From Okeania sp. SIO3B5 (GTDB lineage: Bacteria; Cyanobacteriota; Cyanobacteriia; Cyanobacteriales; Microcoleaceae): DNA of 64,000 nucleotides. The notes beneath the pieces were generated by a model. It ran no database searches, was not told the origin of the DNA, and was given only the letters and a program-made list of their open reading frames with translations. Position 1 is the stretch's first letter. Every line of letters starts with the position of its first letter. The stretch is taken from assembly GCF_010692555.1 (NCBI RefSeq), contig NZ_JAAHHG010000003.1:34190-98189 (forward strand), given 5' to 3'. Positions 1-9,939 of this stretch are shown here, one piece after another. The position numbers and the translations under genes are program-made.

Positions 1-589
1 AAACTAACATTAAAATTCCTTGCAAAACATCAGTTAAAGCTACGCTTCTCATGCCTCCTAAAAATACATATAGTACAATAATAAAGGTTAAAAAAGTTGC
101 TCCCCAAAAATAAGGAATTTGCCCGTTAGTTAAATTTTCAATAATATAACCTCCACCGATTGGTTGTAGAGTTAAGTAAGGTATGGTAAAAATTATCATT
201 ACGGCTAAAAATAATAATTTTAGTGGTTGGCTAGGGATACGATTTTCAATTAATTCTGATGGGGTAATAAAGCCTTTTTCTTTTCCTAAAAGCCAAACTT
301 TATAACCGATAAAATAAAATGTAATTCCTACGAGGGCTGTACCAAATCCCATCATGGGATAATAGCTCATACCAATACGATAACCAGCACCAGAAAATCC
401 TAAGAAGGTAAAAGCACTAAAATTTGTGGCAATGAGAGTGAAAAATAGAACTACGGAGTTGATTTTTCTATCTGCGAGAAAGTAATCTTCTGGGGTATTT
501 TCTTGGCTGCGATAACTGATAATTCCAATGGCGAGAGTTGAGAGTAAATATATACTGATGATTAAGTAGGGAATTAGCTTTTCTATCAC
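1..589 (-). CDS. Sodium:solute symporter (SSF family), N-terminal part
   Basis: The frame opens at a GTG (587-589) and runs off the left edge, giving about 196 residues. Hydrophobic helices alternate with short polar loops. The early segments RSQENTPEDYFLADRKI and TNFSAFTFLGFSGAGYRIG are typical of SSF transporters (the pantothenate/proline type), which import a solute with Na+ across the plasma membrane. The GTG overlaps the stop of the upstream small membrane gene (GTGA), so the two are probably translationally coupled. The substrate cannot be told. Family call is strong; the C-terminal part lies outside the window. Confidence 0.85.
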   Translation of the reverse strand, partial: MIEKLIPYLIISIYLLSTLAIGIISYRSQENTPEDYFLADRKINSVVLFFTLIATNFSAFTFLGFSGAGYRIGMSYYPMMGFGTALVGITFYFIGYKVWLLGKEKGFITPSELIENRIPSQPLKLLFLAVMIIFTIPYLTLQPIGGGYIIENLTNGQIPYFWGATFLTFIIVLYVFLGGMRSVALTDVLQGILMLV

Positions 590-819
590 GATTTATTCTC
601 CTTTTTAGACTCAGTTTTCCAGAATGTTTGAGAGAAAACAAAAATAGCACAAGCAAGAAGAATTTGTAAAGCAATAAAATAGAAAACCCAGGTTGGTAGA
701 TGGAGAATTGAAAAGGAAATTGTTTGTTTCCATGACCAAAAATCTAGGGAGAGGAGGAAAATTACGGTAAAGCAGAAATACCAGAAGTAGGCAGAGTTGA
801 AAATGTTTAAGTTTTTCAT
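586..819 (-). CDS. Small two-helix membrane protein coupled to the SSF transporter (DUF3311-like)
   Basis: This 77-residue protein has two hydrophobic helices (about residues 10-27 and 41-63) and a short charged C-terminus (KTESKKENKS). Its stop TGA overlaps the GTG start of the SSF gene. Small two-helix proteins of the DUF3311/DUF997 kind are commonly encoded just upstream of SSF symporters and are thought to be accessory subunits. Position and topology support that role; the exact family assignment is inference. Confidence 0.7.
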   Translation of the reverse strand: MKNLNIFNSAYFWYFCFTVIFLLSLDFWSWKQTISFSILHLPTWVFYFIALQILLACAIFVFSQTFWKTESKKENKS

Positions 820-1189
820 ATGTTTTCAGTTGAAATTAACTACTATAAAAGCAGATTTTAGGTAAATGAGGTAAATATAAGAATAGTAAAGTATTTCCAG
901 TGCGGGCATCTTGCCCGCGACTGGTGTACCTTACTAATATGAAATACGCTGTATATCAGAAGTCAGGATATTAAGTTAGAGAATAAGGGAAAAAGGTAGA
1001 AAAATGGGTAGTCCTGCTTGCGTAATGATATACAATAACAAGGATACTTGGCACGGGAGCAAGATGCTCCCACTGTTCTCGTAACAAAAGTAATGACAAT
1101 AAACTACCACCGAAAAATCTTCCCATCTCCCCCACTCCTCCACTCCCCAACTGTTAAACTGTTCCGTTAAACTAAACTTTTACCGAATA

Positions 1190-1322
1190 ATTAATAATTA
1201 ATAATTAAATAATTCTGGTTTAAAGCCTCCCCTTTTAAGGAAAGAAATAATATTTCATTATATTCAATCCTCTCGGTTTTAACCAGAGGTAATTATCAAT
1301 TATCCATTATCAATTATCAATT
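1190..1322. repeat. Family F interspersed repeat (ACCGAATAATTA end)
   Basis: This repeat has an AT-rich end (ACCGAATAATTAATAATT), a core shaped GGTTTAAAGCCTCCCC...CCAGAGGTAATTAT, and TAATTATCAATTATCCATT-type tandem words. The same layout recurs near 15985, 25228, 39266, 57285 and 62780. It overlaps the miaB stop codon. The rest of 820-1190 holds a short palindrome (GCGGGCATCTTGCCCGC at about 903) and low-complexity sequence but no gene that I can see. Confidence 0.7.
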
Positions 1323-2672
1323 AATGACCAACTGCTTGACTTCTCCTGTCAAACTAAAAGGACGTACTTCAGTAATTTTCACCTTGACTAACTTACCTTT
1401 CAACTCATTAATATCCCCCTCAAAAAATGTCAGACGGTTGCCACGGGTACGACCCATAACTTGAGCAGCATTTTTGTGGTTAGTACCTTCAACCAAAATT
1501 TCTTCAGTACGACCCATATAACGTAGCGATCGCTCTGCTGCTTTTACCCCCACCAAATGATTCAACCGTTGCAGTCTATCCGCTTTCACCTCCTCACTCA
1601 GTTGATTTTCCCATAAAGCTGCTGGAGTTCCTGGCCTGGGAGAATAAGCAGCAGTATTCAACTGATCGAACCCAATATCCTCTACTAACTTCAGGGTATT
1701 CTCAAATTGTGCCTCAGTTTCTCCAGGAAAACCTACTATTGCGTCAGCACTAATAGAAGCATCAGGCATTAGTTCTCGAATTTTATCAATAATTCGGCGA
1801 TATTTCTCATGGGTGTAACCTCTTGCCATCGCCTTCAATAATTGATTATCTCCAGACTGAAAGGGAATGTGAAAATGTTCGCAAACCTTGGGCAATTCAG
1901 CACAAGCTCTAATTAAACGTTCTGTGAAATAGCGGGGGTGACTTGTGGCAAAGCGAATGCGTTCAACACCTGGTACATCATGCACATAGTAAAGTAAATC
2001 TGTGAATGTGTGTTTATTGCGTCCTTCTGCTGTTACCCCCGGTAAGTCCCGTCCATAAGCATCAATATTTTGCCCTAACAATGTTATTTCTGGATAACCT
2101 TGCCGCCCCAACTCTTCCATTTCAGCACGAATAGCTTCAGGATAGCGAGACTGTTCTCTACCTCTGACACCAGGAACAACACAATAGGTGCAGTGTTCAT
2201 TGCAACCATAAATTATATTTACCCAAGCAGTGACTTTGCTATCCCGTCTGGGTTTGGTAATATCTTCCACAATGTGAATGGGTTCAGTTGCGACTACTTG
2301 GTTGCCATTGAATACTTGTTCTAATAAGTCTTGCAAACGGTTAGCGTGTTGAGGTCCCATAACTAAGTCTAGTTCAGGTACTCGTCGCAGAAGTGCTTCT
2401 CCTTCCTGTTGAGCAACACATCCGGCAACAATAAGAGTGAGGTCTGGTTGTTGGTGTTTGCGTTTTGCTTGTCTACCTAGATAGGAGTAAACTTTTTGTT
2501 CGGCATTGTCGCGAATGGTGCAGGTGTTGTATAGAATGATATTGGCTTCGTTCGGGTCTTCTGAAGATATGAGGCCCATATTATCTAGGATACCTGCCAT
2601 GCGTTCGGAGTCAGCTTTGTTCATTTGACAGCCGAAAGTGGTAATGTGATAGCGACGGGGAATTGTAGTCAT
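1317..2672 (-). CDS. miaB: tRNA-2-methylthio-N6-dimethylallyladenosine synthase
   Basis: MiaB is a radical-SAM methylthiotransferase that adds the 2-methylthio group to i6A37 of tRNAs. The N-terminal UPF0004 domain carries its cluster cysteines in [23 protein letters not shown] and [10 protein letters not shown]. The radical SAM motif CxxxCxxC is in [24 protein letters not shown]-like C-terminal domain follows. I start at [16 protein letters not shown] rather than at an upstream ATG ten codons earlier, because this matches the family N-terminus. The length of about 451 residues is normal. The stop codon lies inside a family F repeat. Confidence 0.95.
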   Translation of the reverse strand: MTTIPRRYHITTFGCQMNKADSERMAGILDNMGLISSEDPNEANIILYNTCTIRDNAEQKVYSYLGRQAKRKHQQPDLTLIVAGCVAQQEGEALLRRVPELDLVMGPQHANRLQDLLEQVFNGNQVVATEPIHIVEDITKPRRDSKVTAWVNIIYGCNEHCTYCVVPGVRGREQSRYPEAIRAEMEELGRQGYPEITLLGQNIDAYGRDLPGVTAEGRNKHTFTDLLYYVHDVPGVERIRFATSHPRYFTERLIRACAELPKVCEHFHIPFQSGDNQLLKAMARGYTHEKYRRIIDKIRELMPDASISADAIVGFPGETEAQFENTLKLVEDIGFDQLNTAAYSPRPGTPAALWENQLSEEVKADRLQRLNHLVGVKAAERSLRYMGRTEEILVEGTNHKNAAQVMGRTRGNRLTFFEGDINELKGKLVKVKITEVRPFSLTGEVKQLVIN

Positions 2673-2731
2673 AATATATTGGAATAAAATGATAGTATAC
2701 AAAGACTTTATATTATATCATAAAAAATCAG

Positions 2732-2786
2732 ACAGGCTAGAAGCCTGTGTTACTTTGGCTTTATGTAGCACAGGCTTCTAGCCTGT
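2732..2786. repeat. Palindromic hairpin repeat
   Basis: CAGGCTAGAAGCCTGTG and its inverse CACAGGCTTCTAGCCTG flank a 19-base loop between miaB and the CHAT gene. Each arm is itself nearly palindromic. It could act as a transcription barrier, but there is no clear T-run. It more likely belongs to a dispersed cyanobacterial palindrome family. Confidence 0.6.
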
Positions 2787-2835
2787 AGCATTCATATTCA
2801 GTAGCGTCTTTCTAGGCCGTTCTAGAATTTCTAGA

Positions 2836-5800
2836 TTAACCTCTCAAACCCGCACAAATAAAACCACTCCAATATATCGGATGGGCGAAAGGATGTTCCT
2901 CTGCGCTCTTTTGCTTTAAGTTTTCAATTGTTCTGCCAATGCGATCGTAAATTTTACCTCGCTTCTCCCGTTCTTTCTGCCACTGTTTATATTCTGGGGA
3001 ATCTTTGGGGTAACTGTCGCGCTGCTTTTTTGTTTCTCGAAACCTTTCGTAGGCTTCCTTTAATTTCTCTCTTAGAGCTTTCTCCAATTCCTTTCCATAC
3101 TTCTCCTCAAGCTCTTTCCCAGTTAACTGTCGCAATTTCTGTTGAGCAAGTTGCAAGGCTTGGGGACGATTTTTACCTGCTAGGCGTAGTTGATGGTAAA
3201 ATACTGAAAATAAAGAAGTGGCTAGATCGTCCACTGACCAAAGGCTACTAACTGCCCCCCTGGCTCCCGCACATAAAAACCCTGTGTTCAAGGTCATCAT
3301 GTTATCGCTGATGTCTGTGCTTCCAAGGTTGGTTTCGCAACAAGACAGGAATACTTCATCTAAGTCTGGAAAACGGAACGCAGGAGATAATAGCTGCCCC
3401 AAGGTTATTCTGCCATCGGCTAAGATGAGGGCAGATTCGAGGCTGTTGTCGAGGCGAGATTGGGCGTGATGGGTTGATAGTAACCGTTGCACTTGGGGCA
3501 AGAGTTTTTTGTACTCGTTGACAGTACCTTCGCTGCCTTTAAGATATTGGCTGTCGGCAACTTGGTACATTTCGGCAACTTGTCGTCCTTCGTAGCTGGA
3601 ATAGTATAGGTCTTGGGTGGTGTTTTCGACGATGCCGTAGGTGGGAGAGTTGGTTGCCAGGGGTGGACGCTGGTGGCAGAAGTCGAGAACTTGACAGCTT
3701 GCCTGGGTGCGGATGAGGAATTTGTCGCCGAAATATTGGTTGTTTGCCAGGGGTAAGACAGCAAAGGGAATTTGATGCAGGTATAAATGGGGGATGAGGA
3801 TTAGTTCTTGGATGCCTTCTAATTTCTCTACTAATTTATCTAATTGCAACCACCGACTGATTTCTGCGAATTTGCCTGGCATCTGTTGATTCCATTCGTT
3901 ATCTAACCGTTCTTTTTCCTGTTGCCGTAATTCCCTAAATTTGGTTTTGTCCACGGTGTGAGAGGTTCCATCTTTAAGAATGACGGTCACTTCTGTCTCT
4001 TCGAGCTTCCAGAATTCAATTGCCTCCACCTCGCACCCTAACAACTGAGCGGCGGCAATGAAACCGGGTAAGTAGGATATCTCGGCATAAGATTGTAACC
4101 AGTTGTTGCGCAACCATCTTTGTAGCTCTCTGTAACCTTGCCCTTGACAGGTATGCACATCGACTCCACTCCGTCGTACTATGAAAGCGTGGGTGTGTTC
4201 GTTGGTACTGTAAAAGCTGAGGATGGCGGTGGTGTCGTCTTCTATGAGTTGCTGCAATTTGGAAAATTCCAAAGGGGTAACTTGAATCCCTTCCGCCAAG
4301 ACTTGGTCGAATTTGCGAATGTCACGGTAAACTTCCTGCTTTTCAACTTCTAATTTAGCTATGGCTTCATTTGTTGCTCCCCAGGCAGCACGTTGGTGGG
4401 TGGCGGTAGCAGCATCTATAGTTTCTCGGTTGTTTGGGGATTGCTTGGGGAACCTCAAGCGATCTATTTGCCGTTCCAAAGATTCAAATTGCTGCAACAG
4501 TTCCTCTGCTTCTAGGGGGATTTCTCCTTTGTGGTAAAGGTCTTTACTTGCCATGAGGTCAACTAACTGCCGACTGCGAGAACGTTCGGCGTATGCAAAA
4601 GCTTGGGAGTATTGCTGGAGGTTGACGAAGCATTGAACGATGTTATCGTAAACTTCAATCGCATCTTTGAGGATTTCTTGACGGCGATCGTCGTTTTTTG
4701 ACCAACTGCGACTGAGTTCCACTGCGGTGATGGCTTGTTTGTAGGTATCAATAGCAGATTGCCAGTTGCCTTCCTTGAAGTGGAGTTCGCCTAAAACACG
4801 GGAAGTGTTGAGACATTGAACAGGATTCGCTTCTGGGGTGTAAACTTCCAGAGCATTTTTGCAGGCAGTAATCGCCATTTCTTGATTTTCTGCCCTATCT
4901 CCTTTGATTCTGTCTTGGTAGACTAAACCAAAATTATTCTGAGTCATTGCCCAGTTCCAAGGGAAACCATCTTTGGTGGAAACTTCTAGGGCATTTTGGA
5001 AGGCAGCGATCGCCAATTCCAGATTTTCGGCCCTGTCTCCTTTGATTCTCTCATAGTAGGCAGTGCCCAAATTATTCTGAGTCATTGCCCAGTTCCAAGG
5101 GAAACCATCTTTGGTGCAAACTTCCAGAGCATTTTGGAGGGCAGCGATCGCCAACTCCAGATTTTCTGCCTTGTCTGCCTTGATTCTCTCTCTGTAAGCA
5201 TTCCCTAAATTAATCTTAGTCATTGCCCAGTTCCAAGGAGAAGTTACTTTAGTGTAAACTTCCAGAGCATTTTGGAGGGCAACGATCGCCAACTCCAGAT
5301 TTTCTGCCTTGTCTCCTTTGATTCTCTCTATGTAGGCATTGCCCAAATTAATCTGAGTCATTGCCCAGTTCCAAGGGAAAGCATCTTTAGTGGAAACTTC
5401 CAGAGCATTTTGGAGGGCAGCGATGCCTAACTCCATATTTTCTGCCCTGTCTCCTTTGATTCTCTCTCTGTAGGCATTCCCCAAATTAATTTGAGTCATT
5501 GCCCAGTGCCAAGGGGAAGTTACTTTAGTGTAAACTTCCAGAGCATTTTTGCAGGCAGTAATCGCCAATTCCATATTTTCTGCCCTGTCTCCTTGTATTC
5601 TCTGGAAATAGGCATTGCCCAAATTAATCTGAGTCATTGCCCAGTGCCAAGGGGAAGTTACTTTAGTGTAAACTTGTAGGGAATTTTGGGAGGCAGCGAT
5701 CGCCTTTTCCAAATTTTCGGCTCTGTCTCCTTGGATTCTCTCAGAGTAGGCTAAACCCAGATTAATCTGAGTCATTGCCCAGTCCCAAGGGAAACCATCT

Positions 5801-8586
5801 TTGGTGTAAACTTCCAGAGCATTTTTGCAGGCAGTAATCGCCAATTCCAGATTTTCAGCTCTGTCTCCTTGTATTCTCTGCCAGTAAGCATTGCTCAAAT
5901 TCATCTGAGTCGTTGCCCAGTCCCAAGGGGAAGCATCTTTGGTGTAAACTTCCAGAGCATTTTGCCAGGCAGCGATCGCCAACTCCAGATTTTCGGCTCT
6001 GTCTCCTTTAATTCTCTCAGAGTAGGCTAAACCCAAATTTATCTGAGTCCCTGCCCAGTCGTTAGGAAAAGCTTCTTGGGTGCGTACTTCCAGAGCATTT
6101 TTGCAAGCAGCGATCGCCAACTCCAGATTTTCTGCCCTGTCTCCTTTGATTCTGTTAGAGTAGGCTGAACTCAAATTATTCTGAGTATTGGCCCAGTCGA
6201 TAGGGAAGGCTTCTTTAGTATGAACTGAAAGAGCATTTTGGTAGGCAACAATGGCTAATTCCAAATTGTCGGCTCTGTCTCCTTTGATTCTGTTAGAGTA
6301 GGTTAAACCCAAATTCATCTGAGTCATTGCCCAGTCACTAGGGAAAGCATCTTGGGTGCGTACTTCCAAAGCATTTTGGTAGGCAGCGATCGCCTTTTCT
6401 AGATTTTCTGCGATGTCTCCTTTAATTCTGTCAGAGTAGGCATTGCCCAAATTATTCTGAGTCATTGCCCAGTCCTTAGGGAAGGCTTCTTTAGTGCGAA
6501 CTTCTAGGGCATTTTGGTGGGCAACAATGGTTAATTCCAAATTTTCAGCCCTGTCTCCTTTGATTCTGTCAGAGTAGGCCGAACCCAAATTAGCCTGAGT
6601 ATCTGCCCAGTCTTTGGGGAAGGCTTCTTTAGTGCGAACCTCTAGAGCATTTTTGCAGGCAGCAATAGCCAATTCCAGATTTTCTGCCTTGTCTCCTTTG
6701 ATTCTGTTTTGGTAGAAAATAGCCAAATTATTCTGAATCGCTGCCCATTTGTTGGAGAAGCCACCTTTCGTGTAAACTTCTAGGGCGTTTTGGTAGGCAG
6801 CAATGGTTAATTCCAAATTTCCTGCCCTGTCTCCTTTGATTCTCTCAGAGTAGGCTAAACCCAAATTAGTCTGAGTCGCTGCCCAGTCCTTAGGAAAAGC
6901 TTCTTTAGTGCGTACTTCCAGAGCATTTTTGCAGGCAGCAATAGCCAATTCCAGATTTTCTGCCTTGTCTCCATTGATTCTGTCTTGGTAGAAAATAGCC
7001 AAATTATTCTGAATCGCTGCCCATTTGTTGGGAAAGGCTTCTTTAGTACGAACCTCTAGGGCATTTTTGCAGGTAGCAATAGCCAATTCCAGATTTTCTG
7101 CCCTGTTTCCTTTGATTCTATATCCGTAGGTTAAACCCAAATTATTCTGGGTATCTGCCCATTTGTTGGGAAAAGCTTCTTTTGTGCAAACTTCCAGAGC
7201 ATTTTGGTAGACTGCAATCTCTAACTCTATATTTTCTGCTGCGGCTTTGTCGTCTCCCTCTGCTTTCATTTGTTTGACTAGAGAAAAGTAAGCATTACCT
7301 AAATTATTCAGGCAGAAAAGTTCTCCCTCCAAGTCTTTCAACTCCCTACAGATAGTTAAAGACTGTTGATGAAATTCAACCGCCTGCCCATATTGCCCCA
7401 AAGAGTGGTATATCTCACCCAAAAGACCTAGAGAGCTTGCCTCCCCTGGACGATCTTTGAGTTCCCGCTTGATTTCTAGACGCCGTTCCAAGAACTCTAT
7501 TGCCCGCTCGTATTGCTCTAGGGAATTGTACGCCAAACCCAGATCGGTTACGGAATCATCCTCCCCTTTAAGGTCTTTAAGCTCTTTACTGATAGTTAAA
7601 CGCTGTTGATAAAATTCTATCGCTTTTTCATGTTGACTCAAAGAACGATAAATGCTGCCCAGTGTCTCCAACGAGTACGACTCCCACTGAAGGTTTTTAA
7701 TTTCTCTAGCACCAACCAATAATTTTTGTTCCCACTCCAAAGACTGCTCATATTGCTCCAAAGACCGATAATTAAGACCTAAATTATAGAAAGAAACACA
7801 TTCTCCCCACCGATCTTTAATTTCCTGTCTAATAACCAAGGATTTTTTATGGCAAGCGATCGCCCCTTCGTATTCTTTCAAACTATTACAAACATTACCC
7901 AAACCATTAAAAGCATCAGCCTTCCCTTTAGCATACCCGATCGCCTCAGCAATACTCAAAGCCTCTTGATAATAACCCTTTGCCTCCTCATATTTCCCCA
8001 AAGAATTATCCACCGCCCCCAAGCCATTAAGCGCATCAACCTCTCCTTGACTATATCCAATTTTCCTAGCAATAGCCAAAGACTCTTGATGCAGAGCGAT
8101 CGCTCTTTCTTTCTCCCCCAAACACCGACAACCTTTACCCAAACTATTTAGAGCCTCAACCTCTCCTTGACAGTCTGAAAGTTCTCGATATATGGTTAAA
8201 CTCAGTTCAGAAAATTGTACCGCCTCAGAAAACTGACTAATTTCGTATTCGTGCCTCCCAATTTGACTCAAAACATCCGCAGTTTCCTGCCTCACAACCG
8301 CCTCTCTCTCAGAACTTCCCAAAACCTCCCCCACTTGCAGCGCCAGACTTAACAGGGAATTTGCCTTGTCCCAATTTTTCTTATCCCTCAAACTTTCCGC
8401 CTCCTGCGCCATTACCTCCAATAACTCCGGCGTAGCTAGCTCTTGGTGGCTGTTTAAAACCTCCTGAAATTCTGCCCCACTGGTAGAACCCCTCGGACAA
8501 TTGAGCAATTCTATAATCAACATTAAATAAGCTTGTTGCCCTTGAGATGCTTTTTCAGCCTTTGGTTCCCCAAATCCTTTTGCCAT
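2836..8586 (-). CDS. Giant TPR-CHAT protein (caspase-like peptidase)
   Basis: This is a 1,916-residue protein. Residues about 60-450 are canonical TPRs (for example SLGKYEEAKGYYQEALSIAE). Residues about 465-1245 hold 17 copies of a 46-residue TPR-like unit with consensus WAMTQINLGNAYxERIKGDRAENLELAI. Two ordinary TPRs and a helical linker follow, then a CHAT domain from about 1470 to the end. CHAT proteins are clan-CD cysteine peptidases. The likely catalytic pair is His in LLSTHHAQS (about 1705) and Cys in VFLSCCETNLG (about 1748). An ILIPHLYLHQIPFAVLP segment lies between them and the linker. A charged coiled-coil insert (KELEKALREKLKEAYERF) lies near the C-terminus. TPR-CHAT proteins act in cyanobacterial regulation and defence; the substrate here is unknown. 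Confidence 0.93.
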   Translation of the reverse strand: MAKGFGEPKAEKASQGQQAYLMLIIELLNCPRGSTSGAEFQEVLNSHQELATPELLEVMAQEAESLRDKKNWDKANSLLSLALQVGEVLGSSEREAVVRQETADVLSQIGRHEYEISQFSEAVQFSELSLTIYRELSDCQGEVEALNSLGKGCRCLGEKERAIALHQESLAIARKIGYSQGEVDALNGLGAVDNSLGKYEEAKGYYQEALSIAEAIGYAKGKADAFNGLGNVCNSLKEYEGAIACHKKSLVIRQEIKDRWGECVSFYNLGLNYRSLEQYEQSLEWEQKLLVGAREIKNLQWESYSLETLGSIYRSLSQHEKAIEFYQQRLTISKELKDLKGEDDSVTDLGLAYNSLEQYERAIEFLERRLEIKRELKDRPGEASSLGLLGEIYHSLGQYGQAVEFHQQSLTICRELKDLEGELFCLNNLGNAYFSLVKQMKAEGDDKAAAENIELEIAVYQNALEVCTKEAFPNKWADTQNNLGLTYGYRIKGNRAENLELAIATCKNALEVRTKEAFPNKWAAIQNNLAIFYQDRINGDKAENLELAIAACKNALEVRTKEAFPKDWAATQTNLGLAYSERIKGDRAGNLELTIAAYQNALEVYTKGGFSNKWAAIQNNLAIFYQNRIKGDKAENLELAIAACKNALEVRTKEAFPKDWADTQANLGSAYSDRIKGDRAENLELTIVAHQNALEVRTKEAFPKDWAMTQNNLGNAYSDRIKGDIAENLEKAIAAYQNALEVRTQDAFPSDWAMTQMNLGLTYSNRIKGDRADNLELAIVAYQNALSVHTKEAFPIDWANTQNNLSSAYSNRIKGDRAENLELAIAACKNALEVRTQEAFPNDWAGTQINLGLAYSERIKGDRAENLELAIAAWQNALEVYTKDASPWDWATTQMNLSNAYWQRIQGDRAENLELAITACKNALEVYTKDGFPWDWAMTQINLGLAYSERIQGDRAENLEKAIAASQNSLQVYTKVTSPWHWAMTQINLGNAYFQRIQGDRAENMELAITACKNALEVYTKVTSPWHWAMTQINLGNAYRERIKGDRAENMELGIAALQNALEVSTKDAFPWNWAMTQINLGNAYIERIKGDKAENLELAIVALQNALEVYTKVTSPWNWAMTKINLGNAYRERIKADKAENLELAIAALQNALEVCTKDGFPWNWAMTQNNLGTAYYERIKGDRAENLELAIAAFQNALEVSTKDGFPWNWAMTQNNFGLVYQDRIKGDRAENQEMAITACKNALEVYTPEANPVQCLNTSRVLGELHFKEGNWQSAIDTYKQAITAVELSRSWSKNDDRRQEILKDAIEVYDNIVQCFVNLQQYSQAFAYAERSRSRQLVDLMASKDLYHKGEIPLEAEELLQQFESLERQIDRLRFPKQSPNNRETIDAATATHQRAAWGATNEAIAKLEVEKQEVYRDIRKFDQVLAEGIQVTPLEFSKLQQLIEDDTTAILSFYSTNEHTHAFIVRRSGVDVHTCQGQGYRELQRWLRNNWLQSYAEISYLPGFIAAAQLLGCEVEAIEFWKLEETEVTVILKDGTSHTVDKTKFRELRQQEKERLDNEWNQQMPGKFAEISRWLQLDKLVEKLEGIQELILIPHLYLHQIPFAVLPLANNQYFGDKFLIRTQASCQVLDFCHQRPPLATNSPTYGIVENTTQDLYYSSYEGRQVAEMYQVADSQYLKGSEGTVNEYKKLLPQVQRLLSTHHAQSRLDNSLESALILADGRITLGQLLSPAFRFPDLDEVFLSCCETNLGSTDISDNMMTLNTGFLCAGARGAVSSLWSVDDLATSLFSVFYHQLRLAGKNRPQALQLAQQKLRQLTGKELEEKYGKELEKALREKLKEAYERFRETKKQRDSYPKDSPEYKQWQKEREKRGKIYDRIGRTIENLKQKSAEEHPFAHPIYWSGFICAGLRG
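4850..7190 (-). repeat. 138-bp coding tandem array (17 units) inside the CHAT gene
   Basis: The array spans 17 in-frame units of about 138 bp. Each encodes a block P..WAxTQxNLGxAYxxRIkGDrAENLExAI. Adjacent units differ by few bases, so the array was probably shaped by recent unequal recombination or gene conversion. The N-terminal TPRs of the same protein are more diverged. Confidence 0.9.
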
Positions 8587-8719
8587 AATTTTTGATGAAT
8601 TTATAGTTGAATAAAATAGTAATTTTTAAGCATTTTGATGACTTCACGTCATAACCAAAACCCTATAAGGTAAAGGGCGAATAGCCATTCGCCCCCTACA
8701 AATGGTGTATGACTTAATA

Positions 8720-9505
8720 TTATTCGTCGGGATCAATACCCAGTTCTCGCAAACGTTGAGCCAAGCGTTCCGCCCGTTCTCGTTCTTGTTGAACTTGTGA
8801 TTGAGCCTCTTGGACTTGTGATTGAGCCTCTTGAACTTGTGATTGAGCCTCTTGGACTTGCGATTGAGCCTCTTGGACTTGCGATTGAGCCTCTTGAACT
8901 AGCAATTGTTCTTCTATCGCTGCTTCCTGGGGAGTCGGAACTCGTTGACCGTTAGCAGTGAAGTAACGCAATTGACCTCCATCTACTCCTAAGTATAATT
9001 CTAATTCTTCACTCCAACGCCAACCTTGGTTATTCGGTTGAATTTCTTGATAGCGATTTTTGTCTAAACGAAATCCCATAAATTCCATAGTTTCGGGGTC
9101 AAACCAAAAATATTCTGGGGTGCGGAAGTTATCTTGATATAAATTTTTTTTCAAGTTGCGATCTACTCTAGCAGTAGAGTCAGATAATAACTCGATAATT
9201 AAGTTGGGATATTTACCGTTTTCCTCCCAAACTACCCAGGACTTCCGAGGTCGCTTTTCAGTTTGTTTAACCAAGAAAAAGTCAGGACCACGAAAATCCT
9301 TAGTTTTTAGGTACTGGCGACTATAAAAAATAGTCAAATTAGCACCAATAAAATAATCATTTCGATCGCGCCATAACCATTCCAGACAAGAAACTAGCAA
9401 CATCAGTTGCATATAATGTTGAGAACTTTCCATTTCGGGTTCGTCGCTTTCTAATTGAGTGGCATCCGGCATTATTGCCTCTAATTGTTGGGCAGTTAAA
9501 ACCAT
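8720..9505 (-). CDS. Uma2 family (DUF820) PD-(D/E)XK nuclease-like protein with heptad tail
   Basis: This 261-residue protein has a Uma2 core: GPDFFLV, then NLIIELLSDSTARVDR, then KKNLYQDNFRTPEYFWFDPE. These match the D...E.K layout of this PD-(D/E)XK-like family, which is greatly expanded in cyanobacteria and whose biological role is unresolved. The C-terminus (about residues 200-261) is a predicted coiled coil of five to six QVQEAQS heptads, encoded by 21-bp tandem repeats and followed by RERAERLAQRLRELGIDPDE. It is monocistronic. Confidence 0.88.
   Translation of the reverse strand: MVLTAQQLEAIMPDATQLESDEPEMESSQHYMQLMLLVSCLEWLWRDRNDYFIGANLTIFYSRQYLKTKDFRGPDFFLVKQTEKRPRKSWVVWEENGKYPNLIIELLSDSTARVDRNLKKNLYQDNFRTPEYFWFDPETMEFMGFRLDKNRYQEIQPNNQGWRWSEELELYLGVDGGQLRYFTANGQRVPTPQEAAIEEQLLVQEAQSQVQEAQSQVQEAQSQVQEAQSQVQEAQSQVQQERERAERLAQRLRELGIDPDE
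8789..8900 (-). repeat. 21-bp coding minisatellite in the Uma2 gene
   Basis: About five copies of a 21-base unit (TTGTGATTGAGCCTCTTGGAC on the plus strand, with small variation) encode the QVQEAQS heptad. Copy number changes would keep the frame and lengthen or shorten a coiled coil. Confidence 0.9.
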
Positions 9506-9613
9506 TGAGCTTCACCTGATAACTAATAGGTATGATTAGAATTATAGCACGATATTATTGTTAGTTTATAGCACAAAAATCCCTCGTTGTTGACTATAGA
9601 AAACTAGGTTTAA

Positions 9614-9754
9614 TATCATGTCCGGATAATTAGTGATGAAAAAACTTATTATGAGTGCTTCAATAGTAAATATTTCTATTTTCCCTACTCCCCTACTCCC
9701 CTACTCCCCCGCTCCCCTACTATCTTAATTATAAGTATTCAACCGGACATGATA
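9614..9754. mobile_element. MITE family A, intact (TAA target duplication)
   Basis: TATCATGTCCGG at the left end and its inverse CCGGACATGATA at the right are flanked by a TAA duplication (9611-9613 and 9755-9757). The interior is a low-complexity CCCCTACTCCCCTACTCCC tract. There is no coding capacity, so it would have to be moved in trans. The rest of 9506-10000 shows no intact gene. Confidence 0.9.
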
Positions 9755-9831
9755 TAACTGCTGTATTTCGGATTCCTTGTTTAGAGAGTTTTTTAGCAAA
9801 CTGTTCTCCAAAATGAGTTTTCTGAGACTGA

Positions 9832-9928
9832 TGATATAGATTCGAGCAAACTGCGTATTTCCTGAAAATAAGCTTCAATCAACTAGCTTAACTCCTTGGA
9901 TTTTTGTTTTTTTATCAAACAAAGGAGC
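9832..9928 (-). pseudogene. Duplicated relic of the junction between the TumE-type toxin and its partner
   Basis: On the minus strand this stretch encodes the end of the partner protein (LFDKKTKIQGVKLVD, stop) and the start of the toxin (MIEAYFQEIRSLLES). It is nearly identical to the junction at 10751-10850. The homology breaks off on both sides, so only a fragment of a second copy survives. It lies just downstream of the interrupted small gene. Confidence 0.8.
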
Positions 9929-9939
9929 GATCGCCCCCA

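Noticed and set aside
5491..5679. Plus-strand frames inside the CHAT gene
   Set aside because: They are antisense shadows of the repeated TPR units.
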